DNA of 64,000 nt from Vreelandella subglaciescola (GCF_900142895.1 NZ_LT670847.1:2604001-2668000), one strand, 5' to 3'; shown: positions 16,934 through 26,421, numbered from the stretch's first letter. The notes: generated by a model not told the origin, from the letters alone. Program-made: numbers and translations.

Positions 16934-18319
16934 ATGCAGAACGAGCTGTTGTTTGATCGCGCGCTGGTCGAAAAGTACGACCGCCCGGGGCCGCGCTATA
17001 CGTCGTACCCCACTGCGCCGCAGTTTCATGCGGTCTTTGCCGAAGACGACTACCGCGCGGCGGCGGCGCGCAGCAATAGCGCTGACACACCCAAGCCGCT
17101 GTCGGCCTACGTGCATATCCCGTTCTGCGAGAGCCTTTGCTACTACTGCGCGTGCAATAAAATCATCACCCACAACCGCGAGCGGGCGGCGGAGTATCTG
17201 GCCTGGCTCAAGCATGAGATCCAGCTGCAGGGAGAACTGTTTGACGACACCCGGCGCATGACCCAGCTGCATCTGGGCGGCGGTACGCCGACCTACCTGA
17301 GCAACGACCAGCTGGCCGAGCTGATGGAAGCGCTTGATAGCGCCTTCCACTTTGCCGCGCCGCACGAGCGCGAGTTCTCGCTGGAAGTCGACCCGCGCAC
17401 GGTGACGCCCGAGCAGATTCACGAGTTGCGGGCGTTTGGCTTTAACCGCCTGAGCTTCGGCGTGCAGGATTTTGACCCCGACGTGCAGCAGGCGGTGAAC
17501 CGGGTACAGAGCGAAGAGCAGGTAGTGGGGCTGATGCAGGCCGCGCGCGACGCCGAGTACGATTCCATCAGCGTGGATTTGATTTACGGCCTGCCGCTGC
17601 AGACCGTGGCCAGCTTTGATGCCACGCTGGACAAGATCATCGCGCTGAAGCCCGACCGCATCGCCACCTACAGCTATGCCCACCTGCCGTCGCTGTTCAA
17701 GTCGCAGCGGCTGATCCGCGACGAAGATATGCCGCCGCCGGAGCGCAAGCTCGAGCTGCTCGAGCTGATCATCCAGCGGCTGATGGCGGCGGGCTACGTC
17801 TACATCGGCATGGACCACTTCGCGCTGCCCGACGACGAGCTGGCGCTGGCGCGGGAGAACGGCACTCTGCAGCGCAACTTTCAGGGCTACTCGACCCACG
17901 CCGACTGCGATCTGATCGGCTTGGGGATTACCGCCATCGGCAAGGTGGGCGATACCTACGGCCAGAACGTCAAGGAAACCGCCCAGTATCAACATCGGCT
18001 GGAGAGCGGCCGGCTACCGGTGATGCGCGGCTATCGGCTCAGTGACGACGACCGCCTGCGCCGGGACGTGATCAGCACGCTGATGTGTCACGGTGAGGTG
18101 GATTTCGCCGTCATTGAGGCCGCGCATGGGATAACGTTCAGCGATTATTTCGCCGAGGCCCTGACCTCAATGGACGCCATGCAGGCCGACGGCCTGGTCA
18201 AGATCAGCGAGCGCCGGCTGGACGTGCTGCCCGCCGGGCGGCTGATGATGCGCAACCTGGCGATGGCCTTTGATGCCTACCTGACCCCCCGCGAAGAGCG
18301 CTATTCGCGCACGGTCTGA
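16934..18319 (+). CDS. hemN: Oxygen-independent coproporphyrinogen III oxidase HemN
   Basis: Radical SAM enzyme making protoporphyrinogen IX without oxygen, so heme synthesis can continue during denitrification. PRYTSYPTAPQF near residue 20 is a HemN signature. The cysteines C65, C69, C72 and C74 (FCESLCYYCAC) bind the [4Fe-4S] cluster, and the fourth cysteine is typical of true HemN. GGGTPTYL follows. The ATG at 16934 (461 residues) gives the expected N-terminus, although the frame is open further upstream. An FNR-type promoter precedes it, and ubiT follows at 23 bp. Confidence 0.95.
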   Translation: MQNELLFDRALVEKYDRPGPRYTSYPTAPQFHAVFAEDDYRAAAARSNSADTPKPLSAYVHIPFCESLCYYCACNKIITHNRERAAEYLAWLKHEIQLQGELFDDTRRMTQLHLGGGTPTYLSNDQLAELMEALDSAFHFAAPHEREFSLEVDPRTVTPEQIHELRAFGFNRLSFGVQDFDPDVQQAVNRVQSEEQVVGLMQAARDAEYDSISVDLIYGLPLQTVASFDATLDKIIALKPDRIATYSYAHLPSLFKSQRLIRDEDMPPPERKLELLELIIQRLMAAGYVYIGMDHFALPDDELALARENGTLQRNFQGYSTHADCDLIGLGITAIGKVGDTYGQNVKETAQYQHRLESGRLPVMRGYRLSDDDRLRRDVISTLMCHGEVDFAVIEAAHGITFSDYFAEALTSMDAMQADGLVKISERRLDVLPAGRLMMRNLAMAFDAYLTPREERYSRTV

Positions 18320-18342
18320 AGCGTTTTAACCGGAGTTTGTTT

Positions 18343-18852
18343 ATGCCCGCACTGCCGTTTTCTCAAGTACCGTTTTCTCAAGTACCGTCCGAGGCGCTGC
18401 CGCGACTGCCGGCTCCGTCGCGTGTGATTGGCCTGCTGGATCCGCGCGTGCCGCTGGCGCTCAAACGCCGGGCGGTGGAGCCGCTGCTCAACCGCACCTT
18501 TGCCGAGCCGCTGGCGGAGGGCGAGTTTGATGCGCTGGACGGCCGGCGGGTCACGCTTGAGGTGGAAGATTTGGGCGTTCGGCTGACGCTGACGCTGGAT
18601 AACGAGCGCTTTGCGCTGACGTCCGAGCCGGGGGAAGCCACGATACGCGGCGGCTGGCGGGAATTTTTGTGTTTGGCCACGCGGCGCGAAGACCCCGACG
18701 CGATGTTTTTCCAGCGCCGGCTGATGATCGAGGGCGACACCGAGCTGGGGCTGACGGTGAAAAACCTCCTCGACGGCCGCGAGGAGGGGTTGAGCGAAGG
18801 GCGCTTAGGCGCGGTATTGCGTCAGCTGGATGCGCTGACCGCGCGGCGTTAG
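18343..18852 (+). CDS. ubiT: UbiT, SCP2-domain protein for anaerobic ubiquinone synthesis
   Basis: Lipid-binding SCP2-fold protein acting with UbiU and UbiV in oxygen-independent ubiquinone synthesis (E. coli knowledge). The middle of the 169-residue protein has the SCP2 pattern, including DNERFAL and RREDPDAMFFQRRLMIEGDTELGL. The ATG at 18343 follows CGGAG by 7 bases; an in-frame TTG at 18337 is less likely. The N-terminus carries a perfect 15-bp in-frame duplication (PFSQV twice). Its stop overlaps that of the convergent ubiV by 3 bp. Confidence 0.9.
   Translation: MPALPFSQVPFSQVPSEALPRLPAPSRVIGLLDPRVPLALKRRAVEPLLNRTFAEPLAEGEFDALDGRRVTLEVEDLGVRLTLTLDNERFALTSEPGEATIRGGWREFLCLATRREDPDAMFFQRRLMIEGDTELGLTVKNLLDGREEGLSEGRLGAVLRQLDALTARR
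18355..18384 (+). repeat. Perfect 15-bp tandem duplication in ubiT
   Basis: CCGTTTTCTCAAGTA occurs twice in direct succession (18355-18369 and 18370-18384), adding PFSQV to the N-terminus before the SCP2 domain. The lack of divergence suggests a recent event. Confidence 0.9.
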
Positions 18853-19772
18853 GCCGTCTTCCCTCGGCTGTGATCCATCCCCGGGCGGCCGTGCCAGTAG
18901 CCGTCGCACACCTCGGCGTCCATCAGCGCCAGCGGGTCCGGGGCGGCAAGCTCGCCGCGCCGGGCGGCGTCAAACTCGGCTACCACCTCAGCCATGCCTT
19001 CGGCGCGCGGGCTCAGACGCGCGACGCCGGCGCCGGAAGCAGCAATCGAGGCCACGTCGTGACGCAGATCCTGACAGGCGCCGGACAGCGTCTGGATGCC
19101 GTTCAGGGTAAACACCTCCTTGGACTCCTGGGAGCGCAGCGCCAGGCCTTCCGGGTGCTTCTGGCAGACGAAGCGGCAGCGGTCCTTGGGTGTCTGGTAG
19201 CGCCTGGCGGTAAAGCAGCGCGACGACCACGCCAGCGGCAGGTGGCCGTAGGCAAACACCTCGCCGTCTGCCTTTACGCCTTGCTCGCGGCAGTCGCCGA
19301 GCAGCCGGGTCACATCCTTGCCGGACATTTCCACCGGGGCGTTGAAGCGCGTCATCCCCGCACGCTCAAGCACGCCGATGGCGGCGGTGTTGTACAGATT
19401 GAGCGCCGCCCCGCCGACGAACCCCAGCCCCGCGCTGGCGCAGCGCTGCACCGCGCTCTGGTCGTTGGCCTCCACGCTGAACTCACCGTTGTTGCACAGC
19501 TTGCGCAAATCGCGCAGGTCGGCGTCGGACTCGATCAGCGTCTGGCTTGAAAGCACCACCTCCTTGCCGCTCTGGGCAAGCTCGCGGCCGATCCCCAGCC
19601 AGTCGTCGAGCTTCATGTCGCGCCGGCGCGAGCACACCGATTCTCCCAGATAAACGATATCCACCGGCCAATCCGCGGCGTCGCGGTAAAACTGCGCGTA
19701 GTGTTCGCGCGTCCAGTAGAACAGCACCGGCCCCAGCGCCAGCTGCAGCGGTGAACAAGAACTCTCAGCCAT
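18849..19772 (-). CDS. ubiV: UbiV, U32-family Fe-S protein for anaerobic ubiquinone synthesis
   Basis: Partner of UbiU in oxygen-independent hydroxylation of the ubiquinone ring. It belongs to the peptidase U32 family but acts as a [4Fe-4S] protein. The four cluster cysteines can be seen: C47 (GESVCSRRR), C186 (SSRCFTARRY), C199 and C203 (DRCRFVCQKHP). At 307 residues it matches the family. It lies 9 bp after ubiU and is probably expressed from the ubiU FNR-type promoter. Confidence 0.94.
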   Translation of the reverse strand: MAESSCSPLQLALGPVLFYWTREHYAQFYRDAADWPVDIVYLGESVCSRRRDMKLDDWLGIGRELAQSGKEVVLSSQTLIESDADLRDLRKLCNNGEFSVEANDQSAVQRCASAGLGFVGGAALNLYNTAAIGVLERAGMTRFNAPVEMSGKDVTRLLGDCREQGVKADGEVFAYGHLPLAWSSRCFTARRYQTPKDRCRFVCQKHPEGLALRSQESKEVFTLNGIQTLSGACQDLRHDVASIAASGAGVARLSPRAEGMAEVVAEFDAARRGELAAPDPLALMDAEVCDGYWHGRPGMDHSRGKTA

Positions 19773-19781
19773 GACGATCTC

Positions 19782-20777
19782 CTATTTCCAGCGGCGTTCG
19801 TAAGCGCCAAGGGTGGTAGTGGTGCCTTCGGAGACGTCGCCCAGCCCGGCCATCCACGAAGGATCGGTATGAAAGCGCCCGGGGGCGGCTTCCAGCCGGT
19901 CGATGGCCTCGCGCCAGATGCCGGCCACCTTCGACACATAGGCCGGGCTTCTTTGACGGCCTTCGATCTTGACCGCGCTGATTCCAAGCTCGGCAAGATC
20001 GGGCAGCAACTCCAACGTGTTGAGGCTCGTGGGTTCTTCAATGGCGTGGTAGGTCTCGCCGGCCACTTCAAAGCGGCCTTTGCACAGGGTGGGGTAGCCG
20101 GCGTTTTCACCCGCGGCGTAGCGGTCAATAAGTACGCCGTTCAAACGCGACTCAAGCCCCTCGGGCGTATCTTCCCAGCGCACGTGTGCCGCCGGCGAAC
20201 ACACGCCGCGGGTGTTGGGCGACTCGCCGGTCAGGTACGACGACAGATAGCAGCGTCCTTCGGCCATGATACAAAGGCTGCCAAAGGCAAACACTTCAAG
20301 CTCCACCGGCGACTGTTTGGCGAGATCGCGCACCTGGGTGATCGACAGCACCCGGGGCAGCACCGCGCGCTTGATGCCGAACTGCTCGTGATAAAAGCGC
20401 AGCGCTTCATGGCTGGTGGCCGAGCCCTGTACGGAAAGGTGGCGGGGAAGGTCGGGGTAGCGGCGGGCGGCGTAGTCTAAAAGCCCCATGTCGGCGAGAA
20501 TCAGTGCATCCACGCCCAGCGCGGCGGCGTCATCCACCGCGCGGGTCCACAGCGCCCAGCCGTCGGGTTGGGGGTAGGTATTGATGGCGCAAAATACCCG
20601 TTTACCTCGGGTATGGGCGTAATCAATGCCCTCTCGGGCGCGCTTGTCGGTAAAGTTCAGCCCGGCAAACTGGCGTGCGTTGGTGGTATTTTGAAAACCG
20701 AAGTAAACGGCATCGGCACCTTCATCTACGGCGCGCTTGAGCGCGGGCAGATTGCCGGCCGGACAGACAAGTTCCAT
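19782..20777 (-). CDS. ubiU: UbiU, U32-family Fe-S protein for anaerobic ubiquinone synthesis
   Basis: Forms the UbiU-UbiV heterodimer that hydroxylates ubiquinone precursors with prephenate rather than O2. MELVCPAGNLPALK is the family N-terminus. The cysteines C169, C176, C193 and C232 fall at the same positions as the cluster ligands reported for E. coli UbiU. 331 residues. The ATG has GGGAGG 6 bases upstream. Promoter on the minus strand: FNR-type box 59-72 bp upstream. Confidence 0.95.
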   Translation of the reverse strand: MELVCPAGNLPALKRAVDEGADAVYFGFQNTTNARQFAGLNFTDKRAREGIDYAHTRGKRVFCAINTYPQPDGWALWTRAVDDAAALGVDALILADMGLLDYAARRYPDLPRHLSVQGSATSHEALRFYHEQFGIKRAVLPRVLSITQVRDLAKQSPVELEVFAFGSLCIMAEGRCYLSSYLTGESPNTRGVCSPAAHVRWEDTPEGLESRLNGVLIDRYAAGENAGYPTLCKGRFEVAGETYHAIEEPTSLNTLELLPDLAELGISAVKIEGRQRSPAYVSKVAGIWREAIDRLEAAPGRFHTDPSWMAGLGDVSEGTTTTLGAYERRWK

Positions 20778-20807
20778 GATAAGCCTCCCGTTGTAGGTAA
20801 GTCAGCC

Positions 20808-20849
20808 ATGGTAAGAGGCGCCCGCCCTGGGGCATTTGACGTGGATCAT
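20808..20849 (-). promoter_or_regulatory. FNR/ANR-type box and -10 element of ubiUV
   Basis: TTGAC-GTGG-ATCAT at 20836-20849 has the same left half and spacer as the hemN box. On the minus strand TACCAT (20808-20813) stands 22 bp beyond the box, the class II FNR arrangement, giving a predicted start near 20801. Because the box is nearly symmetric and lies 35 bp before lhgO, it could also influence that gene. Confidence 0.72.
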
Positions 20850-20884
20850 GGCCGACGGCAATGCAGGCCACAAAAGGAGAGCGA

Positions 20885-22081
20885 ATGTACGATATTGTGA
20901 TTATTGGCGGCGGTATTGTCGGGCTTTCCACCGCGCTGCAGCTCAAGCAGGCCTATCCGCACAAACGTATGGTGGTGCTGGAAAAAGAGCAGGGACCGGC
21001 GCGGCATCAGAGCGGCCATAACAGCGGCGTGATACATGCCGGGGTGTACTACGCGCCCGGCAGCCTCAAGGCGCGCTTTTGCCTTGAGGGCAATCGCGCC
21101 ACCCGGGCCTTTTGCGAGCGCCACGACGTGGCCTATAAGCGCTGTGGCAAGCTGCTGGTGGCCACCAGCGCAGAAGAGGTTGCGCGGCTGCGTACGCTGG
21201 GTCAGCGCATTGCGGCCAACGGATTGGAAAATACCTGGCTGGCGCCGGGCGAGCTGGCCGAGCGTGAACCCCACATACGCGGAGAGGCGGGCATTTTTGT
21301 GCCGGCGAGCGGCATTGTGGATTATGCGGCGGTGGCGCGGGCCATGGCCGCCGAGTTTGCACGACTGGGCGGCGAAATACGCTACGGCGCTGCGGTGGTG
21401 GGGCTTGAAGAGCGTAGCGCCGAGGTTGTTGCGACAACCTCCGCAGGCAGCTTTTCCGCGCGTTATCTGGTGAGCTGCGCGGGGCTTTACGCCGACCGGA
21501 TCATCCGCCTGCTGGGCAAGAATCCGGGCTTTACCGTGTGCCCGTTTCGCGGCGAGTATTTCGCCCTGGCCGAGCGCAAAAGCGAGATTGTCAGCCACCT
21601 GATTTATCCGGTGCCTGACCCCGCGATGCCGTTTCTGGGCGTGCACCTGACGCCGATGATCGACGGGCGCATTACCGTGGGCCCCAACGCCGTGCTGGCG
21701 CTCAGCCGCGAAGGCTACCGCCGGCGCGACGTGTCGCCGCGTGATACGGGCGAGATGCTGACCCATCCGGGCGTGCTGAAAATGCTGGCCCGCCATGTGA
21801 AGCCGGGGCTTTTCGAGCTGAAAAACTCGCTCTACAAGCGCGGTTATCTGGCGCGGGTGCAGGCGTACTGCCCAAGCCTGGAGCTTGAGGACCTGACGCC
21901 TTACCCTGCCGGGGTCCGTGCCCAGGCCGTTGCTGACGATGGCCGGCTGATGGGCGATTTCGTCTTTGTGAACACCGCACGTACGGTGAACGTGGGCAAC
22001 GCGCCGTCACCGGCGGCGACTTCGGCGTTGCCCATTGGCGCGCATATTGTCGAACAGCTCAAGGCGCGCCTGGACGGGTAA
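20885..22081 (+). CDS. lhgO: L-2-hydroxyglutarate oxidase/dehydrogenase LhgO
   Basis: FAD-dependent, membrane-associated oxidase converting L-2-hydroxyglutarate to 2-oxoglutarate and feeding electrons to quinone (E. coli knowledge). The N-terminal dinucleotide motif is IIGGGIVGLSTA. HNSGVIHAGVYY near residue 45 and the C-terminal PYPAGVRAQAV are characteristic of this family. The ATG at 20885 is preceded by AGGAG; an in-frame ATG at 20861 would add eight residues before the beta strand. 398 residues. Convergent with mrcA, 8 bp apart. Confidence 0.9.
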   Translation: MYDIVIIGGGIVGLSTALQLKQAYPHKRMVVLEKEQGPARHQSGHNSGVIHAGVYYAPGSLKARFCLEGNRATRAFCERHDVAYKRCGKLLVATSAEEVARLRTLGQRIAANGLENTWLAPGELAEREPHIRGEAGIFVPASGIVDYAAVARAMAAEFARLGGEIRYGAAVVGLEERSAEVVATTSAGSFSARYLVSCAGLYADRIIRLLGKNPGFTVCPFRGEYFALAERKSEIVSHLIYPVPDPAMPFLGVHLTPMIDGRITVGPNAVLALSREGYRRRDVSPRDTGEMLTHPGVLKMLARHVKPGLFELKNSLYKRGYLARVQAYCPSLELEDLTPYPAGVRAQAVADDGRLMGDFVFVNTARTVNVGNAPSPAATSALPIGAHIVEQLKARLDG

Positions 22082-22089
22082 GCGGGGCG

Positions 22090-24591
22090 TTAAAAAATCG
22101 ACTCGGCGGTGCCGGACCCCTGAGAGCCGCTGACTTCTTCCAGCTCGCGGCTGATGCGGCGCGGTTGGTAGCCGGGCAGGTATTCAGCATCAAACAGCTC
22201 GCTGATGCCGCCGGGCTGGCCGCTGCGCAGGCGCAGGCCGGTATCCGGATCAACCCGCACGCTGATCACGCCTTCGGGCTGGTCCGGCCAGGCTTCGGGC
22301 GTGCCCTCCAGCGCGTTGCCGAGGAAATCCTTCCAGATGGGCAGTGCCGCCTGAGCGCCATATTCTGAAATAGTCTGGTTGCTGTCCTTGCCCACCCAGA
22401 CGGCCGTGGCGATATCGTCGTTAAAGCCGGCAAACCAGGCATCGCGCCGGGCGTTGGTGGTGCCGGTTTTGCCCACGATGTCGCCACGCTCGAGGGTCAG
22501 CGCGGCGCGACCGGTGCCGCGCTCGATGACTTCACGCAGCATGTCGCGGATGATGTAGATAGCCTCGGGGTCGGCGATGCGCTGCGCGACGGTATAGGTT
22601 TCGCCGTCGATGTCGACGCTGTCCTGACCGTCAGCGCAGCCACGGCAGGCGACTTCAGGCTCGGCTTTATATACCTCGACATTGTCGGTTTCGTCACCGC
22701 GCACAATACGTTTGATATACCACGGCGAGACTTTAAAGCCGCCGTTGGCGAGTATTGCGTAGGCGTTGGTCATTTCCAGCGGGGTCAGGCTGGCGCTGCC
22801 CAGCGCCAGCGACAGCCCGTGGGGCAGGTGATCGGGGTTGAAGCCGAAGCGTTCGAGAAAGCCGATGGTGTAGCCCAGCCCCATGCTTTGCAGAATGCGG
22901 ATGGTCACCAGGTTGCGCGAATGGGCGAGTGCCGGGCGCAGACGCATGGGGCCGTTGAAATCGTTGCTGGAGTTCACCGGGCGCCACAGCGTATCGCTGC
23001 CATCGTTGATGACCACGGGCGCGTCGTTGACCACGCTGGCCGCGTTCATCTCGCCATTGTTGATGGCCGCCAGATAAATAAACGGCTTGAAAATGGAGCC
23101 GGACTGGCGGCGCGCCTGAATCGCGCGGTTGAACTTGCTGGCGTTGAAGTTGAAGCCGCCCTGCAGCGCGATAATTGCGCCGGTGCGAGGCTCCTGGGCG
23201 ACCAGTGCGCCTTCGGCCTCGGGGCGTTGGGAAAGGCGCAGCGTATCGTCGTCATCGATGACCACGCGGATCAGGTCGCCGCGGCTGGCAATCTGTCCGG
23301 CGTTGCCTTTGCGCGTCCACTTCATGCCTTCCCAGTTAAGGGTGTGGACTTTCTCGTCGCCGGTTAGCACGCGCATTTCGCGCTCGTTGCTGCCGACCAC
23401 GATGGCCGGCGTCAGGACCCCGTAGCTCGGCGTGCGCTGGAGCACCTGTACCCAGTTGCTCACGTCGCCTTCAATGCCTTCTACCTCGGTCTGGCTGCGT
23501 TCGGCCGCCTCGCGGGCGGTCTTGCGGATCTCCGGCGATTCGGAAAGCTCTTCTTCAAGCCCCTTGGTAGCGGTTTTTTCCTGGGCTTCGACAAGGCTTG
23601 CGTCAATGTCGCTTTGCTCGGGGCCGCGCCAGCCGTGGCGGCGATCGTAGGCTAACAGCCCCTCGGCCAGCGCATCGCGGGCAAACGGCTGCAGCTTGCT
23701 GTCAAGGGTGGTGTAAATATGATAGCCGCCGGTATAGGCCTCGTCGCCAAACTGTTCGATCGCGTACTGGCGCGCCATTTCCGCAACGTAGGCGGCTTCC
23801 ACGTCGTTCTGGGTTGCGTGACGCTTGGCGGTAATCGGCGCTTTGACCGCTTTTTGATAGGCGTCCGGGGCGATAAAGCCCAGCTCGCGCATGCGGAATA
23901 AAATCCAGTTACGCCGGATCAGCGAACGCTCGGGATTGGACAGCGGGTTGAATGCCGACGGCGCTTTGGGCAGCCCGGCAATCATGGCCGCCTCGGCCAG
24001 GGTCAGCGCGTCAAGCGGCTGGTCGTAGTAGGTCTTGGCGGCGGCGGCGATGCCATAGGAGCGGTGGCCGAGAAAGATCTTGTTGACGTAAAGCGAGAGG
24101 ATTTCCTGCTTGTTCAGCACCTGTTCCATCTGCAGGGCCAGCAGAATCTCGCGGATTTTACGGGTAAACGTCTGATCAAGCGTCAGCAAATAGTTACGCG
24201 CCACCTGCATGGTAATGGTGGAGCCGCCGGACTGAATGGTGCCGCCGCTCTGGGCCAGCTCGATGGCCGCGCGGAGCAGCCCGCGCGGGTCAACGCCCGG
24301 ATGCTCGAAATAGTGCTGATCCTCGGCGGCCACCAGCGCGTTGACCAGCGGCTCGGGAATGTCCTGAAAGTCGACCGGAATCCGCCGTTCTTCGCCGTAT
24401 TCACCGATCAGCTGGCCGTCGCGAGTGTAAATGCGCAGCGGCGTGTGCAGATCGAAATTTTCCAGCTGGCGCACGTCGGGCAGGCCGGGCGAAAAATACA
24501 GCGCGGCGCCGATGGTGGCGAGAACCGTTGCACCCCCCAGGGCGACCAGCATGAAAACGAGCGAAAGTATGAGCGTTCTAAGAGACTTCAT
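22090..24591 (-). CDS. mrcA: Penicillin-binding protein 1A (bifunctional)
   Basis: Class A peptidoglycan synthase with glycosyltransferase and transpeptidase domains. An N-terminal membrane anchor (about residues 8-32) is followed by the GT51 domain with catalytic E90 in AAEDQHYFEHPGVD. The transpeptidase has S499 in SIFK, then SRN near residue 559 and GKTGTTN near 709. 833 residues, no interruption. Divergent from pilM, with 181 bp between, the usual arrangement in gammaproteobacteria. Confidence 0.95.
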   Translation of the reverse strand: MKSLRTLILSLVFMLVALGGATVLATIGAALYFSPGLPDVRQLENFDLHTPLRIYTRDGQLIGEYGEERRIPVDFQDIPEPLVNALVAAEDQHYFEHPGVDPRGLLRAAIELAQSGGTIQSGGSTITMQVARNYLLTLDQTFTRKIREILLALQMEQVLNKQEILSLYVNKIFLGHRSYGIAAAAKTYYDQPLDALTLAEAAMIAGLPKAPSAFNPLSNPERSLIRRNWILFRMRELGFIAPDAYQKAVKAPITAKRHATQNDVEAAYVAEMARQYAIEQFGDEAYTGGYHIYTTLDSKLQPFARDALAEGLLAYDRRHGWRGPEQSDIDASLVEAQEKTATKGLEEELSESPEIRKTAREAAERSQTEVEGIEGDVSNWVQVLQRTPSYGVLTPAIVVGSNEREMRVLTGDEKVHTLNWEGMKWTRKGNAGQIASRGDLIRVVIDDDDTLRLSQRPEAEGALVAQEPRTGAIIALQGGFNFNASKFNRAIQARRQSGSIFKPFIYLAAINNGEMNAASVVNDAPVVINDGSDTLWRPVNSSNDFNGPMRLRPALAHSRNLVTIRILQSMGLGYTIGFLERFGFNPDHLPHGLSLALGSASLTPLEMTNAYAILANGGFKVSPWYIKRIVRGDETDNVEVYKAEPEVACRGCADGQDSVDIDGETYTVAQRIADPEAIYIIRDMLREVIERGTGRAALTLERGDIVGKTGTTNARRDAWFAGFNDDIATAVWVGKDSNQTISEYGAQAALPIWKDFLGNALEGTPEAWPDQPEGVISVRVDPDTGLRLRSGQPGGISELFDAEYLPGYQPRRISRELEEVSGSQGSGTAESIF

Positions 24592-24772
24592 GAAAACAGG
24601 ATACCCGTGGATGAAATGAACAGTGCGATATCGGCGTTACCGGCGGACGTCATTATAGAAACTCGAGACGGCTCTCACCAGTGTTGATCTGGCGCAGCGC
24701 CTGAAGTGTGCACCGTGGTAAAATCATGTAACATCGCTACGTTCTGATGCAGGCCGGAGTCACTTCGATACA

Positions 24773-25834
24773 ATGCGCTTTCTTACCCCTAACCGTGGCT
24801 TGATTGGCATCGATATTACGTCGGCAACGGTCAAGCTGCTTGAGTTAAAACCGACCGAGCATAATTATCAAGTCGAAAGCTACGCCGTGCGTCCGCTTCC
24901 CGAAGGCACGGTCATTGAGCGGCGTATCCAGGATATCGACGCCGTGGCGAGCGTATTAAGCCGTGCAGTGGAGCATGCCAAGCCTTCAACGCGCAAGGTG
25001 GCGGTAGCGGTGCCGGCCAGCGCGGCCATCACCAAGATGCTGACGTTTCCCGCCGTGCTTGATGAGGACGCTATCGAAGAGCGCATTATTGCCGAATCAG
25101 AACGCCATATCCCGTTTCCGTTCAATGAAGTGGCGTTTGATTTTCAATGTCTGGGGCCATCGACGCTGGATCCCGACGAGCAACGCGTCCTGCTGGTGGC
25201 CTGCCGTCAGCAGGATGTGGTACAGCTTACCGAAACCCTGGAGCGAGCAGGGCTGGAGCCTGCCGCGGTAGGCGTGGAAACCTTTGCCATGGAACGCTCT
25301 TTTGCCATGCTGCAGCGCGAACTGCAGACCCCGGGCGCGCCGGAAAGCGGCGTGGCGCTGGTGGACATCGGTGCCAACATGAACGCTTTTCACGTGATTC
25401 GCGCGGGGCGCATCGTGTACAGCCGCGATACCGTGTTTGGCGGACGTCAGCTGACCGACGCCATTCAGGAGCGCTACGCGCTGACCATGAAGGAGGCGGG
25501 CTTTGCCAAAAAACGCGGCGGGCTGCCCGATGACTATTACGCCGAAGTGCTCACGCCGTTTCTGGAAACGCTGGTGCAGCAGGTCGGGCGCTCGCTGCAG
25601 CTTTACTATTCGGCCGGGCGACATCACGAGATCAAGGAAATCGTGCTGGCCGGCGGCTCAAGCGTGATCCCCGGCTTTGCTCAACGCCTGGCCGAGGACA
25701 GCGGCATGCGCGTCACTATTGCCAACCCGTTCCAGCGCATGGCGGTCAACAAGCGTATCAACCTTGAGGCGTTGACCAGCGACGCGCCGGCCATGCTCAC
25801 CGCCTGTGGCCTGGCGATGCGAGGCGCGCCATGA
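24773..25834 (+). CDS. pilM: Type IV pilus inner-membrane platform protein PilM
   Basis: Actin-like cytoplasmic ATP-binding protein that anchors PilN and links the pilus alignment complex. GLIGIDITSATVKLLELK at the N-terminus is the PilM actin-like phosphate loop, and VALVDIGANMNAFHVIR near residue 197 is the second. 353 residues. First gene of pilMNOPQ, overlapping pilN by 4 bp. Confidence 0.94.
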   Translation: MRFLTPNRGLIGIDITSATVKLLELKPTEHNYQVESYAVRPLPEGTVIERRIQDIDAVASVLSRAVEHAKPSTRKVAVAVPASAAITKMLTFPAVLDEDAIEERIIAESERHIPFPFNEVAFDFQCLGPSTLDPDEQRVLLVACRQQDVVQLTETLERAGLEPAAVGVETFAMERSFAMLQRELQTPGAPESGVALVDIGANMNAFHVIRAGRIVYSRDTVFGGRQLTDAIQERYALTMKEAGFAKKRGGLPDDYYAEVLTPFLETLVQQVGRSLQLYYSAGRHHEIKEIVLAGGSSVIPGFAQRLAEDSGMRVTIANPFQRMAVNKRINLEALTSDAPAMLTACGLAMRGAP

Positions 25835-26421
25835 GCCTGACGATTAATCTGCTGCCCTGGCGTGAAGCCCGCCGTGAGCGGCGTACCCAGCGGTTTCAGC
25901 TGCTGTTGCTGGCGATGTTGGTGGCGGGTAGCGCGCTGGGTTTTGGCGTGGCGCGCTACTATCAGGTCGAACTTGACGCCCAGACCCAGCGCAACGATTA
26001 CATTCGCGAGCAGACCCGTGTGCTGGAGCAGGACATTGGCCAGGTGCACGAGTATGAAGCGCGCGTCAGCCAGCTCAACGAGCAGCTGGCGCTTTTCCAG
26101 TCGCTGCAACATGAGCGCTTGCAAACCGTGCAGCTGTTCAATGCGGTGGCGCAGAGCATGGTGCCGGGCATTGTGTATCAACATCTGGAGCGCAGCGGAG
26201 AAACGATCAGCATCACTGCCCGTGCGGGCACCGACCGTCAGGTGTCCGAGCAGCTGCGCCGTATTGCACTGGCGCCGGCGCTGGGCGTGCCGGCACTTTC
26301 CGAGGTGGAAAACGCCGCCGGTGAAGAGGCGGCGGGGCGCCAGTTCCGCTTTGTTGTCGAGCAGCGCGGGAGCGTCGTGAGCACGGAGAACAGCGCAGAA
26401 GGACAGGCCGATGACGTTTAA
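25831..26421 (+). CDS. pilN: Type IV pilus assembly protein PilN
   Basis: Bitopic inner-membrane protein whose N-terminal SLTINLLPWREARR is the conserved PilM-binding segment. One membrane helix follows (about residues 24-43), then a coiled-coil region and a periplasmic ferredoxin-like domain. 196 residues. Overlaps pilM (ATGA) and pilO (11 bp), so the three are translated as a unit. Confidence 0.93.
   Translation: MSLTINLLPWREARRERRTQRFQLLLLAMLVAGSALGFGVARYYQVELDAQTQRNDYIREQTRVLEQDIGQVHEYEARVSQLNEQLALFQSLQHERLQTVQLFNAVAQSMVPGIVYQHLERSGETISITARAGTDRQVSEQLRRIALAPALGVPALSEVENAAGEEAAGRQFRFVVEQRGSVVSTENSAEGQADDV

Noticed and set aside
16755..17261. 168-codon + strand frame covering the hemN leader and hemN start
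   Set aside because: Most of it is out of frame within hemN. The leader part is unlikely to be coding because no ribosome binding site suits it.
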